Below, piece after piece: positions 35,970-44,900 of a stretch of DNA of 64,000 nt. The position numbers and the translations under genes were made by a program. Positions within the stretch are counted from its first letter, which is position 1, and each line of letters opens with the position of its first letter. The DNA comes from Bacteroidales bacterium. GTDB taxonomy: Bacteria; Bacteroidota; Bacteroidia; Bacteroidales; GCA-2748055. Under the pieces are notes generated by a model that was given only the letters and a program-made list of their open reading frames with translations, did no database searches and was not told where the DNA came from. The stretch lies in the NCBI GenBank assembly GCA_016936975.1, contig JAFGWU010000065.1:48078-112077 (forward strand). Direction: 5' to 3'.

Positions 35970-36115
35970 TATATTTAGACCTCCTTTTCAAAGGAAGTCT
36001 CCTGGTTTATTAATACTGAACCGGGATATTTTTGCTTTATTACTAACTAAAGCTTATGTCCGGGCAGATGATTGTTGCAACAGTCATCTGCTTTTTTTTA
36101 AGCACCTGCAGATAC
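35970..36115 (+). promoter_or_regulatory. Structured leader of the ECF sigma operon: three successive hairpins
   Basis: A near-consensus -7 box TATATTTA (35970-35977) is followed by hairpin 1 (35977-36000, nine of ten pairs around TTCA), hairpin 2 (36001-36009 with 36017-36025, GU pairs allowed, then ATATTTTT) and hairpin 3 (36065-36090, a terminator). All lie ahead of the sigma ATG at 36116. A row of stable hairpins ending in a terminator right before a start codon suggests that read-through into the sigma gene is controlled. The controlling signal is unknown. Confidence 0.5.
36064..36099 (+). terminator. Intrinsic terminator immediately upstream of the ECF sigma gene
   Basis: CAGATGATTG (36065-36074) pairs over ten positions with CAGTCATCTG (36081-36090) around the loop TTGCAA, extended by G36064-C36091. 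Eight T follow (36092-36099). This is a textbook rho-independent terminator. No gene ends here; the nearest upstream stop is 250 bases away. It therefore acts on a leader or small transcript that begins near 35980. Confidence 0.75.
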
Positions 36116-36694
36116 ATGAAATCGTTTTCTGAAGAACATTTACTGAATGGGATAGTCAGGCACAACTCTGAAGTCCTGATATACATTTACGATACCTACT
36201 TTCCGCTGATTGAAGGGTATATCCTTCAAAACAGCGGGACTACCGAAGAGGCTGAGGATGTTTTCCAGGAAGGTCTGTTAATCGTCTACAGAAAGCTAAA
36301 AAATGAGAATCTGATCCTGAGATGTAAATTCAGTACTTATCTCTATTCTGTATGCAGGAGAATCTTCCACCAGGAGCGAAAAAAAAGATATCTGCAGATC
36401 CAGAAAATTAAAGATCAGCCTTATATCATTGAGGATTCGGGACCCGATGTTAATCCGGTCGACCAGGAAGCACTTGCAGAGCTCATCCATAAGTACCTGA
36501 AGGAATTAAGTCCGGATTGCCAGAAAATCATCCAGCTCACCATCAATGAATGCACCGTTGATGAAATTCGGGAAGCACTTCAATACAACTCGAACCATCA
36601 CACGATTGACCGAAAATACCGGTGCAAGAAAAGTCTGATTAAGAAGATTACCGAAGATCCGTCATTTAAAAAACTGAAAGATGAAATACGTTGA
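36116..36694 (+). CDS. ECF-type RNA polymerase sigma factor
   Basis: A 192-residue sigma-70 family protein from the ATG at 36116; the longer frame to 36056 runs through the terminator hairpin and is unlikely. Region 2 is visible at about 20-65 (YDTYFPLIEGYIL, then EEAEDVFQEGLLIVYRKL). Region 4 (about 120-180, LSPDCQKIIQLTINECTVDEI and the DRKYRCKKSLIKKI end) has the Bacteroidota-type C-terminal helix. Its end overlaps the next gene, a membrane anti-sigma candidate, by 14 bases. It probably controls the downstream exporter operon or a remote envelope regulon. Confidence 0.88.
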   Translation: MKSFSEEHLLNGIVRHNSEVLIYIYDTYFPLIEGYILQNSGTTEEAEDVFQEGLLIVYRKLKNENLILRCKFSTYLYSVCRRIFHQERKKRYLQIQKIKDQPYIIEDSGPDVNPVDQEALAELIHKYLKELSPDCQKIIQLTINECTVDEIREALQYNSNHHTIDRKYRCKKSLIKKITEDPSFKKLKDEIR

Positions 36695-37508
36695 TCAAAT
36701 ATTGAACTATCTCTCGGGAAAATTGCAGGGCACGCAAGCCAGACAATTTGAAAGGGAGCTTGCGGACAATAAAACGTTGCAGGAGGAATTCGATCAGGTA
36801 CAGTGGCTATATGACAGGCTGGATGATATACCGTCTGTCCGGTCGGGGAAACGTGAAGGGATCATCAAAAAAAGCATGATCGATGCCGATGTGGAACGGT
36901 ACGGGGGCATTCCGGAAACCGTTGATGAGAGAGCATTTATGTCAAAATTGAATGACAGCATCGCTGAGGCCCGGGAACGAAAAAAAAGGGGGCCCGGACG
37001 GCTCAGGTCACTCTTTCTGCCGCTTCTTTACACGGCGGTGGCAGCCTCACTGGTCGTTTTTGTGCTTCGTTTTTTTTCGCAGGCATCGACCGACCAACTT
37101 TTTGCCAGGTATTTCCAGCCTTCGGCCGATCCATCCCTGGCCTTTTTCAGGGAATCAACGCGGGGAGCGACAGAGGCAGGTATTGGGTTGTTTTATGAAG
37201 GGCAGTACCGCCGTTCGATGGAAACATTGAAATCCTGTCTCGAAAACAAGGAGGGAGACTCCCTGGTGCGCCTGTTTTATGCGCTCGCCTGCATGAATTC
37301 AGGATGCACGGAGGACCTGGCTCCCTTTCTGAACCCGGAAAATACGTTGACAAACAGCAGACTGGAATCTTCATTGAACTGGTATTACGCACTTTACCTC
37401 CTGAAAAACGGAGAGCCTGGGAATGCGTCACTCCTTCTGAAAAATCTGACCACCACGGAGAATGTCTATCACCGAAAAGCGAAGAGGTTGTTGAGAAAGA
37501 TTGATTGA
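36681..37508 (+). CDS. Membrane protein, probable anti-sigma factor with periplasmic helical-repeat domain
   Basis: A 275-residue protein. An N-terminal cytosolic part (about 1-105) begins YVDQILNYLSGKLQGTQARQFERELADN, like the sigma-binding helix of Bacteroidota anti-sigma factors. One transmembrane helix (about 109-131) follows. The C-terminal periplasmic part (about 140-275) looks like tetratricopeptide-type helical pairs, for example AGIGLFYEGQYRRSMETLKSCL. It overlaps the ECF sigma gene by 14 bases, the usual sigma/anti-sigma coupling. It has no zinc HxxxCxxC motif and no FecR domain. The role is inferred from position and topology. Confidence 0.75.
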   Translation: MKYVDQILNYLSGKLQGTQARQFERELADNKTLQEEFDQVQWLYDRLDDIPSVRSGKREGIIKKSMIDADVERYGGIPETVDERAFMSKLNDSIAEARERKKRGPGRLRSLFLPLLYTAVAASLVVFVLRFFSQASTDQLFARYFQPSADPSLAFFRESTRGATEAGIGLFYEGQYRRSMETLKSCLENKEGDSLVRLFYALACMNSGCTEDLAPFLNPENTLTNSRLESSLNWYYALYLLKNGEPGNASLLLKNLTTTENVYHRKAKRLLRKID

Positions 37509-37571
37509 ATTTAGTAGCCGATTGCAAAATTCAACTTATATTTCTTATTTTTAAAACCCAAGCTTCTGATT

Positions 37572-39758
37572 ATGCCGGCATTTCCATTTTACGAACAACT
37601 GGATGCAATGGATTGCGGCCCGACCTGTCTGAGAATGATCGCCAGGTACTACGGGAAGCACTTTACCTTACAGACGCTCCGCGAAAAATCATACCTCACC
37701 CGGGAGGGTGTCTCTCTGCTGGGTATTGCCGAAGCAGCCGAGAGTATCGGATTTCAGACCATGGGGGTTTCCATTACCTGGGAAAAATTGCTCCGGGAAG
37801 CGCCTCTGCCCGTGATCGTGCACTGGAAACAGAACCATTTCATCGTCGTTTACAAAATCAGGAGAAACAAAGTTTACGTTTCCGACCCCGGATTCGGACA
37901 GACCACCTACACGAAAGAGGAGTTCCTTAAAGGCTGGATCAGCACCAGGAAGGACGGGGAACCGAAAGGTTCCGCCTTGCTTCTGCAGCCGACCCCCGAC
38001 TTTTTTAACCAGGAGGATGAGCCGCTGAATAAAAAAGGATTCCGGTTCCTCCTCAGATACCTTTCTCCCTACAAACGTTATGTATTCCACCTTTTTCTCG
38101 GATTATTCCTGGGAAGCATCATTCAGCTGATTCTCCCGTTTCTCTTTCAGTCGATCGTGGATTTCGGGATCACGAACCAGGACAGGAGCTTTATTTTTCT
38201 CATCCTGACCTTCCAGTTTGTATTGATCCTGACTGTTACGGGGATTGACCTGCTGAGGCGATGGATCCTGCTACACCTCAGTACGCGGGTCAACATCTCA
38301 CTGATTTCCGACTTCCTCTTCAAGCTTATGAAACTGCCTATCGGCTTTTTCGACACCAAACTCACCGGGGATATTCTGCAGCGGATCGGAGACCACCGGC
38401 GCATTGAAGCGTTCCTCACCACCTCCTCGCTGACCGTTTTGTTTTCCATGGTGAACCTTGTCATTTTCGGCATAATACTGGGTATATACAGTCTTAAGAT
38501 ACTCCTGATATTCATTGTCGCATCTATCCTCTATTTCATCTGGGTATCCGTTTTCATGAAAAAACGCAGAAGCCTCGATCACAAAAAATTCAGCAGGCTG
38601 GCCGAGGAACAGAGCAAGATGATACAGATCATTCACGGCATCAGGGAACTTAAGCTGAATAATGCAGAGAGGAAAAAGCGCTGGGAATGGCAGAACATCC
38701 AGGCCGGACTCTTCAGGCTGAACATCAAAAGCATGCAGTTTAACCAGTACCAGGAGGCCGGTGGGATTTTCATCAATGAATCCAAGAATATCCTGATCAA
38801 TGTGGTGGCTGCCCTGGCGGTTCTGAACGGTAATATGACACTGGGTATGCTGATCGCGGTCAGTTATATTCTCGGTCAGCTGAATGGGCCCATCGAACAG
38901 ATGATCTCCTTCATGCGGCGTGCCCAGGAGGCAAAGATCAGCCTGGAGCGACTGGGTGAAATCCATGAGACGAAAGATGAAACCCAGAAAGATACCGGAA
39001 TATCCCTGGTTCCAGCCGGGGCCGATATACGGATCAAGGATCTGACCTTCAGTTACCAGGGACCCTACTCACGGAACGTGCTGCAGGATATTAATGTGGA
39101 ATTCCAGAAAAACAGCATCACGGCGATTGTCGGAATGAGCGGAAGCGGTAAGACTACCCTGGTGAAACTTCTGCTTGGCTTTTACCCCCCCTCAGGCGGT
39201 GAGATCCGGATAGGGGACCAAAATATCGTTCACATGCAGACCGATCTGTGGCGGAATCAGTGCGGGGTGGTTATGCAGGACGGTTACATCTTCTCCGATA
39301 CGATTGCCAGCAATATTGCCCTGGGGAGGGATGATGTCGATTCTGAGCGCCTCCTCTATGCAGCCCGGATGGCCTGTATTGATGATTTCATCGATGAGTT
39401 ACCCCTCGGTTACAATTCCAAAATAGGACAGGAAGGATTGACCCTCAGCGGCGGGGAGTATCAGCGGATACTGATTGCCAGGGCAGTGTACAAGGATCCT
39501 GCATTCTTTTTTATGGACGAAGGGACCAGCGCACTGGACGCCAACAATGAGAGACGGATCATGAAAAACCTCGAGGAGGTGTTCCGTGAGAAAACCGTAA
39601 TTATCGTAGCCCACCGGCTTAGCACCGTACGGAATGCCCATAACATTGTCGTCATGGATAACGGCAGGATTGTGGAACAGGGCAATCACAACATTCTTAC
39701 CATGAAAAAAGGGTATTATTACAACCTTATTCGGAATCAACTTGAGATGGGTTCATAA
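37572..39758 (+). CDS. Peptidase C39-containing ABC exporter (bacteriocin-processing type)
   Basis: A 728-residue ABC half-transporter with three parts. The first is an N-terminal C39 cysteine protease (about 1-130) with Cys15 in DCGPTCL, His89 in HWKQNHF and Asp105 in VSDPGFG, so it should be active on double-glycine leaders. A six-helix transmembrane domain follows (about 165-450). The nucleotide-binding domain (about 475-728) has Walker A GMSGSGKT near 520, the LSGGEYQR signature near 625 and a Walker B ending in MDEGTSALD. Such proteins cut and export peptides such as bacteriocins, lanthipeptides or signals. No double-glycine precursor gene is visible nearby. Confidence 0.95.
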   Translation: MPAFPFYEQLDAMDCGPTCLRMIARYYGKHFTLQTLREKSYLTREGVSLLGIAEAAESIGFQTMGVSITWEKLLREAPLPVIVHWKQNHFIVVYKIRRNKVYVSDPGFGQTTYTKEEFLKGWISTRKDGEPKGSALLLQPTPDFFNQEDEPLNKKGFRFLLRYLSPYKRYVFHLFLGLFLGSIIQLILPFLFQSIVDFGITNQDRSFIFLILTFQFVLILTVTGIDLLRRWILLHLSTRVNISLISDFLFKLMKLPIGFFDTKLTGDILQRIGDHRRIEAFLTTSSLTVLFSMVNLVIFGIILGIYSLKILLIFIVASILYFIWVSVFMKKRRSLDHKKFSRLAEEQSKMIQIIHGIRELKLNNAERKKRWEWQNIQAGLFRLNIKSMQFNQYQEAGGIFINESKNILINVVAALAVLNGNMTLGMLIAVSYILGQLNGPIEQMISFMRRAQEAKISLERLGEIHETKDETQKDTGISLVPAGADIRIKDLTFSYQGPYSRNVLQDINVEFQKNSITAIVGMSGSGKTTLVKLLLGFYPPSGGEIRIGDQNIVHMQTDLWRNQCGVVMQDGYIFSDTIASNIALGRDDVDSERLLYAARMACIDDFIDELPLGYNSKIGQEGLTLSGGEYQRILIARAVYKDPAFFFMDEGTSALDANNERRIMKNLEEVFREKTVIIVAHRLSTVRNAHNIVVMDNGRIVEQGNHNILTMKKGYYYNLIRNQLEMGS

Positions 39759-39763
39759 ATGTG

Positions 39764-40108
39764 ATGGAGAACGATTGGAAAAAACGGCTTGGGATCGTCT
39801 ATTCAACCGATCCTGATTTCCGGTACGAACGGGAAGAAGGAGAGGTAACCGAAACGCCCGATCCTTCCCGGCAGATGCTTTATATCAGCCTCGACCGGAA
39901 AAACCGAAAAGGCAAAACGGTCACGATCGTGGCCGGATTTACGGGAAGCGAAGAAGATTTGAAGTCCCTGGGAAAGATTTTGAAATCAAAATGCGGCGTC
40001 GGAGGTTCGGTAAAAAACGGAGAGATCCTCATTCAGGGCGACTTCCGGGAGCGTGTGACTGAACTGCTTACAGAGGGTGGTTATCACGTTAAACGCAAGG
40101 GAGGATGA
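39764..40108 (+). CDS. SUI1/eIF1 (YciH) family protein
   Basis: A 114-residue protein. The N-terminus has the bacterial YciH opening RLGIVYSTDPDF. The C-terminal SUI1 domain (about 45-114) carries KTVTIVAGFTGSEEDLKSLGKILKSK, then CGVGGSVKNGEILIQGDF, as in eIF1. YciH affects translation initiation fidelity in E. coli. It begins 5 bases after the exporter stop (a GTG at 39761 is also possible) and 4 bases before the ankyrin gene, so it is inside this operon, an unexpected place for a translation-related protein. Confidence 0.92.
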   Translation: MENDWKKRLGIVYSTDPDFRYEREEGEVTETPDPSRQMLYISLDRKNRKGKTVTIVAGFTGSEEDLKSLGKILKSKCGVGGSVKNGEILIQGDFRERVTELLTEGGYHVKRKGG

Positions 40109-40112
40109 GGTT

Positions 40113-41534
40113 ATGAGATGCTCCTTTCATAAGGGAATCCTGACAGCCGGATTCATCACCATACTCCTGCCATTATGCGCCCGTCAGGATCCTGATCTTT
40201 CCCTGGCCGACACCTCCTACTTCAGGCCGGGTGAAGACAACCGGAACCTGCTCGAAGCGATCTCCCGCAATCATCCCGGCAACGTCTTTTTTCTGTTGAA
40301 AAGAGGAGCGGATCCAAACACCAGGTCGGAAGAGGGAGTGCCCGCCCTGATGTATGCCATTGATTCATCCCGGATTCTGACCCTGAAACTGCTGCTTCTG
40401 AACGGGGCCCATCCAGATTCATCCTCATCAGACCATACCACTCCCCTCATGCTGGCCGTTTTTAACCATCAGTTTGAAGCGGCGCATCTGCTGCTTGAGA
40501 AAGGGGCTGATCCGGACCTGAAAGACGATTACAAAGCAGGGGCCCTTCATTACGCAGCTGCATTAAATGACTACCGGATTGCCGACCTCCTGCTATTTTA
40601 CGATGCAGACAGGAACATCCGGGATAAGGATGGAAATGATCCCCTGATGACTGCGGTCTATTTTAACAGCATCGAAACGGCTGATGTCCTACTGCAGAAC
40701 GGCATAGGTCCCGACACAAGGGACGATGAAGGAAACACCCCCCTCATGGTTGCCGCTCAGCAGGGCAATCCCGACCTGGTAAGGCTCCTGCTTGAATACG
40801 GTGCGGAAATCAACAGTGCAAACGAAAAAAATTACACTCCGCTTGCCTTTGCCGTTCAGTCGGGCCAAAAGGAACTTGCCGCGCTGCTGATTGAAAAGGG
40901 AGCCGATACAAACCACCAGGTCACTGCGAACAGGAATCTTTACGAGATGGCAAAGCAATCGGGCCAAACTGAAATACGAAAACTACTCGCCGCAGAGGGC
41001 GCCAGCAGACTGCACAGACCCGACTTCTCCGAACTGGCTCTGGGCTGGGGAAACAGCTTCGCCGACCATGAATTTATGATGCAGGTAAGGGGTTCCCTGA
41101 TCGACAGGCGGTATGGATTTTTTGCGGAAACGGGGATCGACTGGAGGCCTGCTCTTCAGAAAGTGCAGGTGAGGGAAAACGACACCCTGGTTTTCCAGTA
41201 CAGGGAGATGCGGACCGGGTGGAGCCACGGTGTGGGAAAAACACTCTCCGTAAGACCGCCGAATTCAATGATGGAACTCGGCCTCTATGCCGCAGTGCAC
41301 GGTCTTATGACCTTCCCGCGCTACAAGGGCCTGAATGACCATCCTCCAGTTCAATATAATATTGTTCCCTCAGGCGGTGCATTCATCCGCTGGGGCGTGT
41401 TCGGGATAAAAGCCGGGGTCGAACGCTACACCTTTAAAACGCTTTACGAAAAGCCCTGGAAATTCAACATCACCCTTTTTGTCAGGTACGTTTACAACTC
41501 GCCGAAGCAGGAATATAAAGAGATATATTATTAA
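40113..41534 (+). CDS. Exported ankyrin-repeat protein with C-terminal beta-barrel-like domain
   Basis: A 473-residue protein from the ATG at 40113, which has a good ribosome binding site (GGGAGG) and a signal peptide (about 1-26, ending LCARQ). Residues about 45-305 hold seven to eight ankyrin repeats of 33 residues, recognisable by recurring TPLM, LLLEKGADPD and DKDGN elements. The remaining 165 residues (about 310-473) are beta-rich with many aromatic and Arg residues, ending in FNITLFVRYVYNSPKQ, and look like an outer-membrane barrel. Ankyrins are rarely exported and fusion to a barrel is unusual. It lies in the operon with the C39 exporter. Confidence 0.82.
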   Translation: MRCSFHKGILTAGFITILLPLCARQDPDLSLADTSYFRPGEDNRNLLEAISRNHPGNVFFLLKRGADPNTRSEEGVPALMYAIDSSRILTLKLLLLNGAHPDSSSSDHTTPLMLAVFNHQFEAAHLLLEKGADPDLKDDYKAGALHYAAALNDYRIADLLLFYDADRNIRDKDGNDPLMTAVYFNSIETADVLLQNGIGPDTRDDEGNTPLMVAAQQGNPDLVRLLLEYGAEINSANEKNYTPLAFAVQSGQKELAALLIEKGADTNHQVTANRNLYEMAKQSGQTEIRKLLAAEGASRLHRPDFSELALGWGNSFADHEFMMQVRGSLIDRRYGFFAETGIDWRPALQKVQVRENDTLVFQYREMRTGWSHGVGKTLSVRPPNSMMELGLYAAVHGLMTFPRYKGLNDHPPVQYNIVPSGGAFIRWGVFGIKAGVERYTFKTLYEKPWKFNITLFVRYVYNSPKQEYKEIYY

Positions 41535-41540
41535 CCGGAC

Positions 41541-41969
41541 ATGAAATTCAGGCATATTCATATCATTTTTGTTCTCGGACTGATTGCCCTGATAAAGATG
41601 GTCTCCTGTGAGCCGGAGGATTGGATGATGACCGATTGCAATGAATGCTTTTCCTACAAACCGGACAGTGCTGATCTGATCATTTACCTGACGATCAACT
41701 CCGAAAACGACTCCGTTCCGCTTATATTCTACAGGGGTAAACAGGAGGAGGGTAACATCGACTGGATCTACACGGCCACTTCGGATGAACTGAGACTCTA
41801 CTCGGAGGTGGACCAGCTTTATACGGTTAAAGCCACATACAGGTCGGGAGAGGAAACCATCATCGCCTTCGACGCCGACAGGATGACCATCCTCAATGCC
41901 AATGAAGATTGCGGATATCCCTGTTACCTCATCAAGGGGGGAATATTCGACCTGCGGCTGATGAAATAA
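41541..41969 (+). CDS. Small hypothetical lipoprotein
   Basis: A 142-residue protein with an N-terminal membrane-targeting segment ending ALIKMVSC, so Cys23 is a likely lipidation site, although the lipobox is not ideal. The mature domain is acidic and beta-rich, with Cys pairs at the start (TDCNECF) and the end (NEDCGYPCYL). Those cysteines may form disulfides. No family recognised. It begins 6 bases after the ankyrin gene and closes the six-gene operon, so it may sit with the barrel protein at the outer membrane. Confidence 0.7.
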   Translation: MKFRHIHIIFVLGLIALIKMVSCEPEDWMMTDCNECFSYKPDSADLIIYLTINSENDSVPLIFYRGKQEEGNIDWIYTATSDELRLYSEVDQLYTVKATYRSGEETIIAFDADRMTILNANEDCGYPCYLIKGGIFDLRLMK

Positions 41970-41984
41970 TTGGCCCTGAACCGC

Positions 41985-44900
41985 TCAATGAAGCTGCAGC
42001 TTCAGAGTCCGTCCATACCCATCTGACCTCAGCAGGTATGTTCCCGACAGACCCTGAACCGGAATAAAGCGACCCTGTTCCCCCTTTGCCAGTCTGAACG
42101 TTTTCAAAACCGTCCCGTGCAGGTCGATAATCGAAAACCATCTCTCTTCTGAAAGCGGAGAATCAGTCTGCAGATAAAATCCCCCATGTGCCGGATTGGG
42201 CCAGATGGAAAAAGCCACAGGACCATTTCTGTCGCCGGAAGAGTATACCTGCCAGAAAAGAATCCCTGTCAGCCGGTTATTCTCCTCAATGCTATCGGGA
42301 AGGAGCGTCTCAAAAAGATATTCATAATATCCCGATTCCAGGTCACACTCCGTACTGTCAATAATCCGGTATGATTTCACAACTGATTCGGAAGGAGCCA
42401 GCAGAACGGTTTCCATGCCCTCCTCCTTCAGGATTCCATCAATATGGATGCTATAGGGTATGGAGTCAATGGGAATGTTCCCGTCATTCTCCAACCTGAC
42501 CCTCAGGCTGGCATAAACACCGGGAAGGCTTTCCAGTTCGTCGAGGCTGAGGGAGACATCCGGAAAGATGTAATGTTCAATCTCCTCATCCAGGCTGTTA
42601 TTTCCCGTAAAAAAATCCCCCTCTGCGGTCACGCTGCACCTCAACCTGTACCGCTTGAATGTCTTCAGATCCAGGTTATCCGCCAGTATGAGGGTTCTGC
42701 TTTCCCCCGGTGCAATTATCACATCGAGCGAGTCCGGAGCCCGGGAGGTGTGATCCAGGGAAAAAACCGTGCAAAGGGTTCGGGTGGTATCCATTCCGGT
42801 GTTGCGGACAATAATTTCAAGCTTTTCCATGTCAGACAGCCAGGGTCCCGATACCGGGGAACTGATCTCCATAAGGGAGATATCACCGTCCCTGAATGCT
42901 TCCGCTGGAAATACAATATCGTCAATCCAGGCTGCATCCTCCCCCATGTGCAGACTCAGGTCCTTCTCATAGGACCAGGTGACGAAATGATCGCCCGGCC
43001 CGAGAACTGCCGTAAATCTCTTCCAGCCGGTGACTCCAGCCTCCTGCATGATGAGCAGCGAATCCACGTAAAAACGGAAATAATCATATCCGGTTTCGGA
43101 GGAGACTTTGTAGGAAAACGAGATGGAGTCGGTACGGGCTGTCCGGAAACCAATGCTCAGCCGGCTCTGTCCGTTATCCCCGATATTCCCCGATCGGGCC
43201 GCAAATCCGGGAGAAAGGTATTCAAGCGAATCGGCGAACCAGGGTGAATAGGCATCCTTCTGATAAACAAATCTGCTGAAGTCTCCGCAGGTGAATCTTT
43301 CGATGTGCCTGCCTGGGTGGACAAATAATCCGTCCGACGTGCTTCTTGTCCCGTCGGTTAACTGAAACGGACCGACCGTGTAAAGCGTGTCGATGATATC
43401 GTTCCTGAAGATGCATCTGAGATGCAATAATCGTTTCTCACCTTGCTGCAGCGGAGCCGTTTCGGAAAAGCCGGCCAGGTCCAGCACCTTTTTGTTCACG
43501 GGGGTAAGGTCTGTCACCGAGAGGTTACCAGACCGGTAATGGCCCCTGTTCTCAACCTGCCAGATCAGTTCCGCCATTTCACCGGGATCAGCCACCCCAT
43601 TGCCATTGCCGAACTTCCGGTCATCCATTTCCAGGCCGGCAGAGAAAAGAGAGGGTGCGGCAATCGTTCCGCCGATATACATTGCACGGTTCACCATCTC
43701 CCCGGTTGTCCTGATGACCAGTATAAAAGGAGTCTGATCCGCCACAGTGGGAAGCGTTTGAATCCTGAAACCGTTCTCAATGACCAGTGTATCTCCCGGT
43801 AATAACGATTCGATAACCACCAGGCTGTCAACCGCAATGATTGAGCTGTCACGGGTAAAAAGGGTAATCGTATCCTGTAAGACAGCTTCAGCTCCCCTGT
43901 TGATAAAAGTCAGATCAAGACCGAAGGATTCCCCGTTGGTAATAACCTGGTCGGATGTGACCGACTCCCCGGCAAACCGGTAGCCGGCCAGGTCCGCGTA
44001 GCCTTCTTCCGGTGTTCCCACAACCACTGAATCGATAAAGGGGATTCTTCGCTCACCCGTTGCCACAAGGGAGAGGGTCCCTCTTTCCAGGGTGTCGGGA
44101 ATGGACAGGGACAGAAAACCATATGCATTGGCATGAGCCGCATTGATCAGGCTTCCGTTGGCCGACACGGCAATATAATCATATGGTAACCCGGCAAGGT
44201 CCAGACGCGTTGTACCGGCCGGAAGTACGGCAGGGTAACTCAAAGGATGTTGTTCCGGCACCCCGAACCAGGGAATTATGGTGGGGTCACCCAGAATATG
44301 ATAAATTCTCCAGTAGTATTCCTTCCGTGAACTGGTGCTTTCCTGGACCGACATGTTTCCGGCAAAAACCATTTCCCCCAGGGAAGGGGCCCAGATATCC
44401 CTGGATTCATGATACAGATGAAAGACTTTGTCGTAATAGCCCGGTCCGGTGTTCTCATAGAGGGGCTCAGGGGAAACCGCTCCCACTCCCACCGACCAGT
44501 AATAATCCTCCTCCCAGTATGCATCATAGGTACACCCGATATATGCCAGGGCGCCTTTCCCCCCGGTCCGGATCAATGCTTCCGCAAGGCACTCGCCAAC
44601 CTGGAACGCTCCCGACTGGCATCCGTTTCCAATCACCACCGGATACTTCCCCGTATTCATAAGCCCATCGACCTGAGCGGTTGAGAAATACGGATCTTTC
44701 CAGTAAGACGTAGTGGCATGTCCGGAATAATTCAGGAACCCGACCCCTTCAGAAATCTTATCCAGCAGGAACTGATTCATGGAGTCAGCGCTGGGTGCAT
44801 TAATCAGTATGCCTTCAATCCCGTTCGCTGAATTGAAATAATAGGTTGCGGCATAATTGACCTGCCCGTTGCTGAAATCCCACTCATAAGCATTATCGCC

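Noticed and set aside
36056..36115. An upstream ATG extending the ECF sigma protein by 20 residues
   Set aside because: The extension is encoded by the terminator hairpin and its T tract, giving an unnatural hydrophobic segment. The ATG at 36116 gives a normal sigma N-terminus.
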